The notes under the pieces: generated by a model
Seen by the model: the letters and a program-made list of their open reading frames with translations, nothing else
What the model was told of the DNA's origin: nothing
Database searches by the model: none
In this document: positions 27,345 through 37,740 of the stretch, piece by piece
Position numbering within the stretch: the first letter of the stretch is position 1
Layout: each line of letters begins with the position of its first letter
Source of the DNA: Alteromonas macleodii
GTDB lineage: Bacteria; Pseudomonadota; Gammaproteobacteria; Enterobacterales; Alteromonadaceae
Assembly (NCBI RefSeq): GCF_903772925.1
Contig: NZ_LR812090.1
Span: forward strand, 1,880,333-1,944,332
Length of the DNA stretch: 64,000 bases
Direction: 5' to 3'
Position numbers and translations under genes: made by a program

Positions 27345-28022
27345 CTATTTTCTGGTGGTTAATCGATACCCATTCCCGCGCAAGGTTTCAATAAATATGG
27401 CATCACTGCTATGAAGCTTTTGACGTAGCCTACTGATGTACACGTCAACCACATTGGTCAGCGGGTCGCTGTGGCTTCGCCATACTCGACTTAATATGCG
27501 CTCTCGAGAGAGGACTTTTTCAGTATTTTCCGCAAAATAATAGAGCATGTCGTATTCTAGTTTAGTAAGTGTAATTTCTTCTCCTGACAGTGTTGCAATG
27601 CGAGATTCATCATCAATGTTTAACGGTCCGACGGTTAAGCCTGATTGAGTAACAGGCGTGTTGGTCACTCTTCGGCTTAAGGCCGTTATACGCGCTAGCA
27701 GTTCGTCAAAGTCAAAAGGCTTACATAGATAATCGTCTGCGCCTTGTTTTAAACCATTCACACGCTCCCGTACCTCATCTACAGCTGTAAGTAGCAAAAC
27801 CATAGGAGCATGAGGGAGAGATTTAATGGCGGGCAACAGTTCTACGCTATCTTCGTCGCCAAACATGCGATCAAGTACGATGATGGCAGGGGACTCGTGT
27901 CGAATGCGCGTGACTAAATTGTGCAATGCCGACTCTTCGACACATTCAAAACCTTCCGCGCTTAAGCCTCGCGATAAAAATCGTAGTAAGGGGGCTTCAT
28001 CATCAGCAATAAGAATCTTCAT
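27345..28022 (-). CDS. OmpR-family response regulator
   Basis: The 225-residue protein has a receiver domain (residues 1-115: acidic DDE at 7-9, phospho-acceptor Asp51, conserved LCKPFDFDELLARI). The winged-helix DNA-binding domain shows LTKLEYDMLYYFAENTEKVLSRERILSRVW and VDVYISRLRQKL. It follows the histidine kinase gene by 27 nt, so the pair is a two-component system of the OmpR/QseB type. Its target genes are not evident. The kinase is upstream of the regulator, the reverse of the commonest order. Confidence 0.93.
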   Translation of the reverse strand: MKILIADDEAPLLRFLSRGLSAEGFECVEESALHNLVTRIRHESPAIIVLDRMFGDEDSVELLPAIKSLPHAPMVLLLTAVDEVRERVNGLKQGADDYLCKPFDFDELLARITALSRRVTNTPVTQSGLTVGPLNIDDESRIATLSGEEITLTKLEYDMLYYFAENTEKVLSRERILSRVWRSHSDPLTNVVDVYISRLRQKLHSSDAIFIETLRGNGYRLTTRK

Positions 28023-28049
28023 TGTTGGTATAATCCTAAATCGTCTATG

Positions 28050-29663
28050 TCATTCAGCGCTTGTTGTATCTGATTGACTTGCTTGGCTTTCTATCAAAGG
28101 AAGTGTCAAGGTAAACTGAGAGCCTTTACCTAATGTAGAGTGTGCAGTTAGTGCGCCCTGGTGGGCTTCCGCAATGGCTTTTGCGATAGACAAACCTAAC
28201 CCCATTCCATTGCCTTTGCGTTTTAACCTAACGAAGCGTTCAAACACGTGCTGCAAATCACTTGAAGAAATGCCTTCACCGCAATCAATAACTGATACAT
28301 TGATATTCTGGTTTTCGCTTTCAACATGCAGTGAAATGGGCGTATCTGGATAGGAGTATTTGTGCGCGTTCTCAATAAGAATGGTTAGTGCCTGCGAAAT
28401 TCTGTCACTGTCGATAAGCACTTGCGCTTTTTCTTTAGCAAGCCATTTAATATCTAGGTTTCTGGGCTTTGTAAGTTTTTGCCACGATGGCATGTTTTGA
28501 GTAAGCAGGCTGTGTAAGTCCGATTTTACCAAATCCACCGTAAATTCGTGCATCTCGGCCCGCGCCAGTAGCAGTAAGTCATCCACTAATTTACTTAAGT
28601 TAACCGCTTGCTCTAGTATGGTCTCCAGCGTTTCTTTGTAAATCTCATTGCTCGCTGCTGCTTGTCTGAGGGTTACCTGCGCTTCGCCGCGTATAATAGT
28701 TAGCGGCGTACGCAATTCGTGGCTAACATCGGCCATAAACTGACGACGCTTTGCGTCTTGCTTAGTTAGCTTGTCATTTGCTTCTTTTAGCGCGCGAGTA
28801 CGGCTCTCCACTTCAAACTCTAAATGCTTGCGATGGGCATCTGCCTGATCTTCATGCTCCTGTAGTCGCGCAATCATAGAGTTAAGCGCTTTCACCAAGT
28901 CAGTAAATTCGCTGTCTAGGGTTTCAGGCAAGCGATAGTGATAATTTCCTGATGCGATAGCATCAGTACCAGTACGAATGACTGTAAGGGGTGAATAAAG
29001 GGCATTGAATAGCCAGTAGCAACCCAGCAAAATGAAGGGGCAGGTGATAAGACCCAAACTAATCGTAAACCATACAATGCTGGTGTTAAGTGTTTCGATG
29101 CTAGCGTTAATACGCGATACCACACCTGTTTGTCTATTTACAGCAGAGTTAATGGCTTCTCTAAACTGATTGTCGATGGTGACTTCTAATAATGTTTGAA
29201 GGCGCTGCTGCTGGTTGAGTGGGGTGCTAACGTTAGAAAGCGCAATAGCCCTAAATTCTGCCACTATGCTTTGAATGAGTGCTTCGAGTTCATCAGTGTC
29301 CTCTACGCTGCCAAGCGTTGCTTCAACTCCTAAGGCTTCACGCTGCGCGAGTTCTAGCGATGTTATCCGATTTAATGCGTTTTCTATTTGCTGTTGCTTG
29401 TTTCTAACTTTAGCTTGGTTCGCATTTTTCCCAAATATAAGCTCGTCTGTCAGCTGTTTAAAAAGCCTGTAGGAAACACTCGATAGCTGTTGATGCTCTG
29501 ACAGTAAGGACTGGGCAAGCTGTGCCTGGGTTAGATTAGTACGGGTTAAGTGTGCCGAGATTGCGGCACTTGCCAAGGCTATTAACAAGATAAATGTAGA
29601 TAACAACCCAAAAAGATAAAGTTTGCGTTTGTACATGGCAACGACATTGTATTTGTTTGCCAC
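28050..29663 (-). CDS. Sensor histidine kinase
   Basis: The 537-residue membrane kinase has transmembrane helix 1 (about residues 12-33), a periplasmic helical sensor of about 160 residues, and helix 2 (SIVWFTISLGLITCPFILLG). A HAMP linker and a coiled coil follow. The HisKA domain has the phospho-His in ADVSHELRTPLT near residue 315. The HATPase domain has ENAHKYS (N box), DCGEGISSSD (G1) and GMGLGLSIAKA (G2). The signal is unknown. A start at Met10 is also possible. It is the first gene of the two-component operon. Confidence 0.92.
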   Translation of the reverse strand: MANKYNVVAMYKRKLYLFGLLSTFILLIALASAAISAHLTRTNLTQAQLAQSLLSEHQQLSSVSYRLFKQLTDELIFGKNANQAKVRNKQQQIENALNRITSLELAQREALGVEATLGSVEDTDELEALIQSIVAEFRAIALSNVSTPLNQQQRLQTLLEVTIDNQFREAINSAVNRQTGVVSRINASIETLNTSIVWFTISLGLITCPFILLGCYWLFNALYSPLTVIRTGTDAIASGNYHYRLPETLDSEFTDLVKALNSMIARLQEHEDQADAHRKHLEFEVESRTRALKEANDKLTKQDAKRRQFMADVSHELRTPLTIIRGEAQVTLRQAAASNEIYKETLETILEQAVNLSKLVDDLLLLARAEMHEFTVDLVKSDLHSLLTQNMPSWQKLTKPRNLDIKWLAKEKAQVLIDSDRISQALTILIENAHKYSYPDTPISLHVESENQNINVSVIDCGEGISSSDLQHVFERFVRLKRKGNGMGLGLSIAKAIAEAHQGALTAHSTLGKGSQFTLTLPLIESQASQSDTTSAE

Positions 29664-29733
29664 TATATACGCTTAATATAATGTATTGGTGCAGTTTTAT
29701 TGGTTTTAAAGGCGGCTAGCAGGCGTGTGAACT

Positions 29734-30863
29734 TTATAAGGCGGCTAAGGCGATATCAGTTTGGTACTTAAGCTCAGCATCTATTTTCCAGTGCTCTGGG
29801 CTCCAACCAGATAAGAACCGATAAAAGTCAGCGCAGGCAAAAGGGTACAGCTTTTTCCATTCGGTAATAACGTGCTCAATATCACTGCTTTTGAAGTAAA
29901 AAGGGGTAGCATGGTTTGACGAGCGAGCTTGTAGTGCGTCTTCTAGTGCAAGGAAATACGTATTAAGTAAGGCGTCCCGATGGGCAATATGGGTCTCAGT
30001 GGGTAATGCACTTCCCAAAAAGTAAGCCACATCTTTTATGCCGACACCAAAACCTACATACTGAAAGTCGACGGCGGCACAGGCGGAAAATTTTCAGTAA
30101 AACAAAAGTTAGCCACTTTAGCATCGCCATGTACTAGCGTTTGATAGTTAGCGCTATCTAAAGTTCTAGCAATGGCCAAGGCGTTTTGTTTTAACAGACC
30201 CTCTGGCATGGCTTGAAACTCATCTTCACGTGTAGCTAAGTGCCAATAAGTACCCTCGCTCCACAACTGTATATTTCGGTTTTCAAATTCACTTCTTACA
30301 TTAAGAAAGCGCGCGTGAAAGTGAGCTAACCATTTTAGAACGGTTTCGCATTGTACTGAAGTAAGTGAAGAGGCTGTGCGTGAGTAGCCAGTGTGCGCTA
30401 AATCTTCCATAACCAGAAGGGAGGCTTCGCCCTGCTGGCTGTGTGCTATGTATCTAGCTGTTGGAAAGCAGGCATCAGTTTGCTTTTGAACTCGGCTATA
30501 AAAACAGTTCTCTACCGCAAAAGATTGGCATTTTCGGTTGTGGCTTGCCTCGCCGTTCCAACCTTTGGGGTGTGAAAGGGTGTTTGGCGGTGCGGCGCAT
30601 TTTACTACAACCTTAGTAACTGGTTGGTAGTTGGCTTTGGGTAGGGTAGTTGAGCTATTTTGTACGTGCTGGATTTCATCTCTACAAGTAGCGCTAACAT
30701 TATTACTGGCTTTTGCGGTACCGTCACTAGAATAGCTTAGTATGGCACGAAAACACGCTCCATAGCCACTCCAAAGAGGCTGGATTAGTTGCGTATTTAA
30801 TACCCTGGCATTACACACTTGGCTTAACCAATCTATATATTGCTGGTCTACCGTGTCTGACAT
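29734..30863 (-). pseudogene. Ecdysteroid-kinase-like/aminoglycoside phosphotransferase-type gene broken by a frameshift
   Basis: Reading from 30863, the frame encodes a kinase-like fold up to [17 protein letters not shown], the catalytic HGD-x-x-x-x-N loop. It then runs out of frame and stops at 30054. The continuation [22 protein letters not shown], carrying the metal-binding Asp of these kinases, lies in another frame ending at 29734. Adding one base after AATTTT near 30090 restores one gene of about 376 residues. The family is the CHK/EcKL-like small-molecule kinases (DUF1679-type). The break is at a short homopolymer, so either a real pseudogene, phase variation or a sequencing error is possible. 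Confidence 0.75.
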
Positions 30864-30904
30864 TTCATTCTCAATTCTAACTAAATTTCAAAACTACACT
30901 AACA

Positions 30905-30933
30905 AACAAAAAAGCCGCTCGAAAGCGGCTTTT
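30905..30933 (-). terminator. Rho-independent terminator after rne
   Basis: The minus strand reads AAAAGCCGCT-TTCG-AGCGGCTTTT followed by TTTGTTTG: a 10-bp stem with a stable TTCG tetraloop and a T-rich tail, 35 nt past the rne stop. Confidence 0.9.
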
Positions 30934-30967
30934 ATTCATGGGCTAGTCAACCACTAGCAACTGAGAT

Positions 30968-33900
30968 TTATTCAGCCGCTGCTGGCGCTTCAGCAACGTC
31001 GCTTACTGCTCGAGGAAGTGTTGTAGTTGCTGATGCTCGCGAGTTGGCGTACGACATGGCCGCAGTTTTACCTGATACTGCTAGTGCAGGACGTGCATCG
31101 TCAGCTTTTGCAGTAAGCACAACATCAACAAACGTGTCGTTCACTTGCGCTGGCAATGCCATAGGATGAGATGCGCCACGCTTACCTTTACCGCTAGCTG
31201 CTAGGCTATTTAAAGCTGGTGCTGCCTTTACAGTACGTTGCTCTTTAGCCGTCGTATCAGCTGATTTTGCTTCTTGCGCTGGAGCTTCCGGTTTTGATGG
31301 CGCATCTGCCAAGTTAATTTCAACTTGTTCTGGAGATGCTGCTTCACCTTTAGCTTCTGACGCTGCGCTTGAAGTCTCAGTATCAGCAGTCTCATCTGTA
31401 GATTCTGTGTCTGCTGCAGACGTGGTGTCTTCAGATACGTTTGCCTGCTCAGCGCTTTGAGCTTCTTTGAGCTGCTCGGCTTCAGTGGTAGCGTTTTCTT
31501 CTGCTGAAGTTTCTTCAGTAGTAGAAGGTTTATCTTCTGAAGGCTCTTTACCCGCTGAAGCTTTATCATCCGCTGAAGCTTTATTATCAGCTGAAGCTTT
31601 ATCACTCGCTGAAGCTTTATCATCCGCTGAAGCTTTATCACTCGCTGAAGGCTCCGCATCAAACTGAAGTTCGTCCTGAACGGCTTCAACATCAAGCTTG
31701 GCTTTTTCTTGCTTGCCTTGGTTAGAAACAGGCTGTTCGTCAGCTGGCGCTAGTTGACCAGGCTCCTGTGCTTGCGTTTCTTCAACAACAGGGGCGTCAG
31801 CTTTAGCTGTCGCTTCAACTTCAGCCTCTGGAGCTTGCGGTGAAAGCTCGCCAGGTTGCTTAGCTTGAGTGTCTGCATCGTCAACTTGCTGCGCTTCTTT
31901 CTTACGACGTTGACCTGCAGCACGAACATGGCGAGGTGAACGGCGCGAACGACCACGACCTTCACGTTTTTGACCTTGTTCTTCACTATTGGCTTCACTG
32001 CTCGCATCAGTAGTCGCTTCAACAGCTTCATTAGCTACAGAAGTTTGACTATCACTCTTAGTCGCCTCCGATTGAGCCACTACTGGTTTAGCGTCTACAG
32101 GCTTTTCAGCTACTTGTTGTTCTGCTTGCGGCGCTGGTTTGTTAGCGTCCTGCTTTGACTCAACATTTTTTTCAGCTGGCGCCTGCGTTTTTTCTACTTT
32201 AGATGACTTAGGTTTTGCATCAGCTTTTGGCTTCTGCTGTACCTGTGCTTCTTTCGGCGCAGGGGCTGTTTGAGCGTCATTTTGTTCTGCAGTATTTACG
32301 GCAGTGTCATCTTTTTTCACACGAACGCTACGGCGCTTGTCACGACGTTTTCTACGTTCAGCCACTTCACGCTTCTTCTGCGCTTGGTTTTCTTGCTGTT
32401 CGCCATCTTGCTTCTCGTGCTTAGGCTTTTGCTGTTCATCGCGAGGCTGTTGCGCTTTACGCGGCTTACGGCCTTTGTTATTGCGTTTTTCGTCTTGGTC
32501 CTGACGTTGATCTTTCCTCTGGTCTTGATTCTGATCTCTTCGCTGCTCGCCGCGAGCTTTGCGATTATCTTTCTGCTCGCCATCACGGTTTTGATCTTTA
32601 TCTTGGTCTCGGCCTCTAGACTGGCTGCCACGACGGTTGTTTTTATTACGCGGCTTGCGACGACGGTCGTCGTTATTGCGAGTGCGGTTGTTTCTATTTT
32701 GGTTACCAGACTTTGCTTTCTTGTCTTTATTGGTTTCTTCTTCGCTTTCGCTACCAAATAAGTCACTAATCCATTTGCCGAAACGTGCGAACAACGAAGG
32801 CACATCGTCAGCTTTCTTCGCTGGCTCTTCTTTCGGCGCCACAACAGGTGCAGCCGTTGGCGCAACAAGGCCTTTAAGCGCTGGTTCTTCGCGTTTAACT
32901 GGTGCCGTAGTCGTCGTTTCTGTTTCAGCTTCTACTGCAGGCATTAACTCTACGTTGTAGCTTGAGTCAGACACAACGTCATCCGGACGTCTACGCAACA
33001 CCTGGTAATGAGGTGTATCCAAGTTTGCATTAGGAATAAGCAATAAATCTACGCCGTGACGCTTTTCAAGAAGCTGAATTGACTTACGCTTTTCGTTAAG
33101 TAAATAGGTCGCAACTGGAACAGGCAACTGTGCTTCAATTTGCCCTGTATTTTCTTTGATGCTTTCTTCTTCCAAAATACGAAGAATAGACAATGCTAAA
33201 GATTCGGTTCCGCGAATAGTGCCGTGACCAGAGCAGCGTGGACACACATGGTGCGCTGATTCACCTAGTGAAGGGCGTAAACGCTGACGGGACATTTCAA
33301 GAAGACCAAAGCGAGAAATGCGGCCCAGTTGTACACGGGCTCTGTCGCTTCTTACCGCGTCTTTCATGCGGTTTTCAACTTCACGTTGGTGACGTACTGG
33401 TGTCATGTCGATGAAGTCAATAACTACCAAACCACCTAAATCGCGAAGACGCAACTGACGAGCAATTTCGTCTGCCGCTTCTAAGTTAGTATTAAGCGCA
33501 GTCTCTTCAATATCACCGCCCTTAGTTGCGCGGGCAGAGTTGATATCAATAGATGTTAGTGCTTCAGTAGGGTCGATAACAATTGAGCCGCCAGATGGTA
33601 AACGCACTTCGCGTTGGAACGCAGACTCAATTTGGCTTTCGATTTGATAGTGGCTGAATAATGGTACTTCACCACGATAAAGCTTTACACGATTTGCAAA
33701 GTCAGGGCGCACTAGCTGAATGTGCTGTAGCGCTTGCTCATAAATGCTGGTTTTATCGATAAGGATTTCGCCGATATCGCGACGTAGATAGTCACGAATA
33801 GCGCGCACAATAACGTTACTTTCTTGGTGAATTAAGAAAGGAGCTTCGCGCTCTTCAGCTACCTCTGAAATCGCTTCCCAGTGTTTAAGCAGAACTTTTA

Positions 33901-34450
33901 AATCCCACTCTAATTCTTCGAACGACTTACCTACACCGGCAGTACGCACAATTAGGCCCATACCTTCAGGAAGGTCTAATTTACTTAGTGATTCTTTAAG
34001 CTCAGTACGCTCGTCGCCTTCAATACGACGAGAGATGCCGCCAGCGCGTGGATTATTCGGCATAAGCACCAAATAGCTACCCGCAAGCGATAGGAATGTA
34101 GTTAAAGCCGCGCCTTTTTGGCCGCGCTCTTCTTTGTCGATTTGAATAATAACTTCTTGGCCTTCCTTAATCACATCTTTGATGTTTGGACGGCCTTCGA
34201 ATTTGTAACCTTTAGGGAAATAAGTGCGGGCAATTTCTTTTAGAGGGAGGAAACCGTGACGCTCTGCGCCGTAGTCGACAAAAGCAGCTTCTAAGCTTGG
34301 TTCAACGCGGGTAATTTTACCCTTGTAGATGTTCGCTTTTTTCTGCTCGTGCCCTGGGCTTTCAATATCTAAATCGTACAACCGTTGCCCATCAACAAGG
34401 GCAACGCGCAACTCTTCTTGCTGAGTTGCATTAATTAACATTCTTTTCAT
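30968..34450 (-). CDS. rne: Ribonuclease E
   Basis: The protein has about 1160 residues. The start is placed at ATG 34450 because [30 protein letters not shown] matches E. coli RNase E from its first residue; the upstream open extension is not conserved. The catalytic half contains the S1 domain (about 35-120), the DNase I-like site with [13 protein letters not shown] and VVIDFIDM (Mg-binding Asp residues), and the zinc-link CPRCSGHGT. The C-terminal half is low-complexity: a basic RNA-binding arginine/lysine-rich tract, then a long acidic Ala/Glu/Lys region with hexapeptide repeats. It is the endonuclease and scaffold of the degradosome and matures rRNA and tRNA. It diverges from rluC, as in E. 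coli. Confidence 0.97.
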   Translation of the reverse strand: MKRMLINATQQEELRVALVDGQRLYDLDIESPGHEQKKANIYKGKITRVEPSLEAAFVDYGAERHGFLPLKEIARTYFPKGYKFEGRPNIKDVIKEGQEVIIQIDKEERGQKGAALTTFLSLAGSYLVLMPNNPRAGGISRRIEGDERTELKESLSKLDLPEGMGLIVRTAGVGKSFEELEWDLKVLLKHWEAISEVAEEREAPFLIHQESNVIVRAIRDYLRRDIGEILIDKTSIYEQALQHIQLVRPDFANRVKLYRGEVPLFSHYQIESQIESAFQREVRLPSGGSIVIDPTEALTSIDINSARATKGGDIEETALNTNLEAADEIARQLRLRDLGGLVVIDFIDMTPVRHQREVENRMKDAVRSDRARVQLGRISRFGLLEMSRQRLRPSLGESAHHVCPRCSGHGTIRGTESLALSILRILEEESIKENTGQIEAQLPVPVATYLLNEKRKSIQLLEKRHGVDLLLIPNANLDTPHYQVLRRRPDDVVSDSSYNVELMPAVEAETETTTTAPVKREEPALKGLVAPTAAPVVAPKEEPAKKADDVPSLFARFGKWISDLFGSESEEETNKDKKAKSGNQNRNNRTRNNDDRRRKPRNKNNRRGSQSRGRDQDKDQNRDGEQKDNRKARGEQRRDQNQDQRKDQRQDQDEKRNNKGRKPRKAQQPRDEQQKPKHEKQDGEQQENQAQKKREVAERRKRRDKRRSVRVKKDDTAVNTAEQNDAQTAPAPKEAQVQQKPKADAKPKSSKVEKTQAPAEKNVESKQDANKPAPQAEQQVAEKPVDAKPVVAQSEATKSDSQTSVANEAVEATTDASSEANSEEQGQKREGRGRSRRSPRHVRAAGQRRKKEAQQVDDADTQAKQPGELSPQAPEAEVEATAKADAPVVEETQAQEPGQLAPADEQPVSNQGKQEKAKLDVEAVQDELQFDAEPSASDKASADDKASASDKASADNKASADDKASAGKEPSEDKPSTTEETSAEENATTEAEQLKEAQSAEQANVSEDTTSAADTESTDETADTETSSAASEAKGEAASPEQVEINLADAPSKPEAPAQEAKSADTTAKEQRTVKAAPALNSLAASGKGKRGASHPMALPAQVNDTFVDVVLTAKADDARPALAVSGKTAAMSYANSRASATTTLPRAVSDVAEAPAAAE
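31553..31660 (-). repeat. 18-bp tandem repeat inside the rne tail
   Basis: Six adjacent 18-bp units (consensus CGCTGAAGCTTTATCATC on the plus strand; the last is degenerate) encode repeating hexapeptides of the type [12 protein letters not shown] in the acidic tail of RNase E. Units keep the frame, so copy number can vary without breaking the gene. Confidence 0.9.
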
Positions 34451-34500
34451 TGTATCTAACTCTGTTTTAGTACAGCCGTTAAGACACAAAATTAAAGTGA

Positions 34501-34582
34501 CATGTGCAAACCCTCACCGCGCAACCTCACGGCTGGACGGGGACCTTGTTGTTGCGTCGCATTATCCCTGGTGGTTGGCCAG
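34501..34582 (-). ncRNA. Structured rne 5' leader, candidate rne5 autoregulatory element
   Basis: On the minus strand the rne leader contains GCCGTGAGGTTGCGCGG and flanking GC-rich complementary blocks in an otherwise AT-rich region, 50-130 nt before the rne start. E. coli rne mRNA carries a conserved hairpin element (Rfam rne5) with a similar CCGTGAGGTTGGCG core, through which RNase E controls its own message. I recognise the resemblance from memory and have not folded the RNA. Confidence 0.45.
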
Positions 34583-35261
34583 TTTACACCGTTTTTAGCG
34601 CTTAATTTTAACTGTTTTCACTTGTGTCTTATTTTCAGACAAAATCGCAAGCGAATTGCAATGGCCACACTGCTTTAAGGATGTCGGGAGCGACTAGCCC
34701 TTATTACTGTATTCTTTTTTACGAGCATTTTTATATGCTCGCTAGTCATTTAATTCTGTTAGTTAACGGCAAACTTATTTTATGTTCGCAAGCAATGGCG
34801 GTTGCTTTATCACGGCAGTGTAGTCGTTGCCTCTCTAGCTTGGTTGGTCTGAAAAATATTTTTTCATTGCGGATGCTACCAACGCGAACGCCATACTTTT
34901 TCGTTTTACAAGTGTGAGTAGCATCGTCGTTCTTTATAGATTGCTATCTCGTTCTCGTTTGTTGTTTTTATAACGCTGAGTTTCACGTTTCTGAAAGGGC
35001 GTTTTTTTACCACTTACTATCAAAAACTAAATTGTGAATATTACCGTTCAAAAAACGTCGTTAATTATCGCACCAAAACTGCAAATTTAGCAAGGAAAGC
35101 AAGTGAATAAATTGTGTATATCTCAATAAGTAGGCTGTGTACTGAGCACAGACGAATGACAAAAAATTGCCTTTGGTTAAAATTGCGACGATAAATGCTT
35201 TTTTCAAATATTTATCACTTTCAATTAGCCCAGAGAAATACCAATGAGGTATACTCTGGGC
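34583..35261. other. Divergent rne/rluC intergenic region
   Basis: About 680 nt with no convincing gene. Open frames here (34624-34917 plus; 35061-35324 minus) have no ribosome-binding site, unlikely composition and no family resemblance. The region should contain the rne promoter and long leader and the rluC promoter. The AT-rich part around 34960-35240 has several possible -10 boxes and I cannot choose one. Confidence 0.5.
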
Positions 35262-36203
35262 ATGAAAGAAGAAGCCCCCAAAAAAGTACGTTTTGTAACG
35301 GTTGAAGCCGATTTGGCTGGTCAACGTATCGATAACTTTTTGCGTACGCAGTTAAAAGGCGTGCCTAAAAGTATGATCTATCGCATTTTACGTAAAGGTG
35401 AAGTGCGAGTTAACAAAGGTCGTGTTAAGCCAGAATACAAACTACAAGCTAACGATTTAGTCAGAATTCCTCCTGTTCGTGTATCGGAAGGTGCACCGGC
35501 ACCATCACCTAAACTCGATAAAATTGCAGCGCTTGAGTCGCACATTCTTTTCGAAGACGATCGCATACTTGTTATAAACAAGCCTTCTGGAATGGCAGTT
35601 CATGGTGGCAGTGGTTTAAGTTTTGGTTTGATTGAGGGCTTAAGAGCCTTGCGCCCCGATGCCAAGTTTATGGAATTAGTACATAGGCTTGATCGCGATA
35701 CCTCTGGCTGTATTTTAATCGCTAAGAAGCGTTCTGCCCTTCGACACATGCACGAGCAACTTCGTACGGGTAAAATGGACAAGCGTTATAATGCGCTGGT
35801 TGCAGGTGAATGGCCTAAAACTCGATTTAAAGTAAAAGCACCACTTCGTAAGAATGTACTCCAATCGGGCGAGCGCATGGTAAGTGTAAGTGACGATGGT
35901 AAACCGTCAGAAACGCGTTATCGCATATTAGAAGAATACGCCGGGGCTACGTTAGTTGAGGCGTCGCCTATTACGGGTAGAACCCACCAAATTCGCGTTC
36001 ACTGTTTGCATGCTGGTCACCCTATTGCTTGTGACCCAAAATACGGTGATGCAGATTTTGACGCGGCAATGCGCCAAAAAGGGCTGAATAGACTATTCCT
36101 TCACGCTCGCAGTATTTCACTGCTGCACCCAGCGACTGAAGAGCGCGTTACTTTTACCGCGCCGTTAGACGACACCCTCTCAAATACACTTAAAGCGCTG
36201 TAA
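35262..36203 (+). CDS. rluC: 23S rRNA pseudouridine synthase C
   Basis: About 313 residues. N-terminal S4 domain (AGQRIDNFLRTQLKGVPKSMIYRILRKGEVRVNKGRVKPEY, nearly identical to E. coli RluC). The RluA-family catalytic domain has HRLDRDTSG, with the nucleophilic Asp, and TGRTHQIRVH. It modifies uridines 955, 2504 and 2580 of 23S rRNA in E. coli numbering. I place the start at ATG 35262 (MKEEAPKKVRF) from alignment with E. coli; an in-frame ATG at 35244 also exists. The gene is divergent from rne, the conserved gammaproteobacterial order. A HAD phosphatase follows after 3 nt. Confidence 0.95.
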   Translation: MKEEAPKKVRFVTVEADLAGQRIDNFLRTQLKGVPKSMIYRILRKGEVRVNKGRVKPEYKLQANDLVRIPPVRVSEGAPAPSPKLDKIAALESHILFEDDRILVINKPSGMAVHGGSGLSFGLIEGLRALRPDAKFMELVHRLDRDTSGCILIAKKRSALRHMHEQLRTGKMDKRYNALVAGEWPKTRFKVKAPLRKNVLQSGERMVSVSDDGKPSETRYRILEEYAGATLVEASPITGRTHQIRVHCLHAGHPIACDPKYGDADFDAAMRQKGLNRLFLHARSISLLHPATEERVTFTAPLDDTLSNTLKAL

Positions 36204-36206
36204 AAT

Positions 36207-36914
36207 ATGCATTCAAAGAACCAGGCTGTGGAAACACAGCCTTTCACTTCGTTAGATGAAAAACTACCTAAGTACAAACTTATTATCTTTGATTGGGATG
36301 GCACGCTCATGGATTCGGCGGCAAAAATTGTTAGCTGCATGCAGCTAGCCGCAAAGCAGTGTGATATGCCTGTTCCTACGTACGACGAAGTAGGCCACAT
36401 TATTGGTATAAGTTTAAAGCCAGCCATTAAACAGCTTTTTAATATTGAAGATGATGAGTTAGCCGAGCGTTTAGTCGCCGCCTATAAAGAGGCGTTTGTT
36501 ACCCGTGATACAACGCCGTGTCCTTTGTTTAATGGCGTTGAACAGTTACTTAGCAATTTGAAAGAAGCGGGATGCACCTTAGCCGTTGCGACAGGTAAAG
36601 CGCGCCGAGGTCTTGATAGAGCGTGGGCACAAACAGGAACGGGACCTTTCTTTAGTGCGTCGCGCACCGCCGACGAGGCAGAATCAAAGCCTTCGCCCGA
36701 CATGCTGCTACAGTTACTTGATGAACTGGGCTATGAAATAAAAGATGCCGTGATGATTGGCGACACAACCTACGACATGCAAATGGCGAAAACGATTGGT
36801 ATGGATAGAATAGGGGTGTCATATGGTGTTCATGCGCAGGTTCATTTAGAAGCATTTTCACCTGTGGCACTCGTACACTCTATAAGTGAACTAGAAGCAG
36901 CGCTACTTAAATAG
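36207..36914 (+). CDS. HAD-IA family phosphatase (phosphoglycolate phosphatase-like)
   Basis: The 235-residue protein has HAD motif I IIFDWDGTLMDS, a helical cap, motif II VATGKARRG, and motif III/IV SKPSPDMLLQLL with MIGDTTYDMQMA. Members beside rluC in marine gammaproteobacteria are annotated as Gph-like or YrfG-like hydrolases; the substrate is undetermined. It is co-transcribed with rluC (3-nt gap) and converges on yceF. Confidence 0.88.
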   Translation: MHSKNQAVETQPFTSLDEKLPKYKLIIFDWDGTLMDSAAKIVSCMQLAAKQCDMPVPTYDEVGHIIGISLKPAIKQLFNIEDDELAERLVAAYKEAFVTRDTTPCPLFNGVEQLLSNLKEAGCTLAVATGKARRGLDRAWAQTGTGPFFSASRTADEAESKPSPDMLLQLLDELGYEIKDAVMIGDTTYDMQMAKTIGMDRIGVSYGVHAQVHLEAFSPVALVHSISELEAALLK

Positions 36915-36966
36915 CGCTGTTTTTATAGAACTACTTTGATAGTGCTGCTCTTACAGAATTAGTGGC

Positions 36967-37587
36967 TTACTGTGCAGCCATTGCTAATAAATCCACATCG
37001 AAGTGTGCGCCTAGTAATTCATTTAACAGCATTATAGGAAGACCTATTAAACTGTTAGGGTCACGGCTCTCTATTTTATCGAACAGTAGTACGCCTAAAC
37101 CTTCGCTTTTAAAACTGCCGGCGCAATCAAGTGGTTGCTCTTTATCTACATAGGCGCGAATGGCAGCTTCACTGTTGTGGCGAAAGAAAACGCGTGTTTC
37201 ATCAACCTGCGTTATCGTTTTATTGGCGCTAGGCTGATGAAGGCAAAGTGCAGTATAAAATGACACTTGCTTACCTTGGCATGCCAGTAGCTGGTTTACT
37301 GCATTTTCGACCGTACCTGGTTTGCCGAGTAGCTGCGGGCCCGCATCGGTTTGTACCAAAGCCACTTGATCGCTACCAATAATAATGGTGTCGCTATTTA
37401 CTCTTTCTAATTCAGCGGCAACCTTGTGCGCCTTTTGTTCGGCCAAACGTAAACTCAATGCCGTAGGACTTTCGTTTGCAAAGGGCGTTTCGTCAATATC
37501 TGGTGCGTGGGTGTCTACCTGAATACCAATGTTGGCAAGTAACATTTTTCGGTATTGGGATGATGAGGCGAGAACAAGGGAGGCCAC
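36967..37587 (-). CDS. yceF: Maf-family nucleotide pyrophosphatase YceF
   Basis: The 206-residue protein has the Maf signature LVLASSSQYRKMLL at the N-terminus, DIDETPFANESP, GSDQVAL and the C-terminal SLIGLPIMLLNELL. In E. coli the YceF subgroup hydrolyses m7GTP and modified nucleotides. The gene is divergent from yceD, the same arrangement as yceF/yceD in E. coli. It converges on the rluC-HAD unit. Confidence 0.93.
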   Translation of the reverse strand: MASLVLASSSQYRKMLLANIGIQVDTHAPDIDETPFANESPTALSLRLAEQKAHKVAAELERVNSDTIIIGSDQVALVQTDAGPQLLGKPGTVENAVNQLLACQGKQVSFYTALCLHQPSANKTITQVDETRVFFRHNSEAAIRAYVDKEQPLDCAGSFKSEGLGVLLFDKIESRDPNSLIGLPIMLLNELLGAHFDVDLLAMAAQ

Positions 37588-37740
37588 AATTACTCCTTTT
37601 ATAAAATCAACATGTTGCGTACTTTCAGTTAATAGCGCAATGTTACATTATCACAGCGTGCGACATACAGTGTTTTATTATAGGTTAAAACGCAATTTTG
37701 CTTTGACAGGAAGGGGTTGACCCTATATCATGCGCGCCCT

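Noticed and set aside
31228..31695. 155-codon frame within the rne tail
   Set aside because: Alternative frame of the repetitive acidic tail; Leu/Lys/Gln-rich low complexity without start signals.
32270..32761. 163-codon open frame antisense to rne
   Set aside because: Shadow of the low-complexity basic tract of RNase E on the other strand; hydrophobic by codon complementarity only.
34624..34917. 97-codon open frame in the rne/rluC region
   Set aside because: No ribosome-binding site, unlikely composition, lies in the leader/promoter region; no family resemblance.
35408..35417. GTTAACAA match inside rluC
   Set aside because: Lies in the coding region of a conserved codon stretch (EVRVNKG) and is not the full palindrome.
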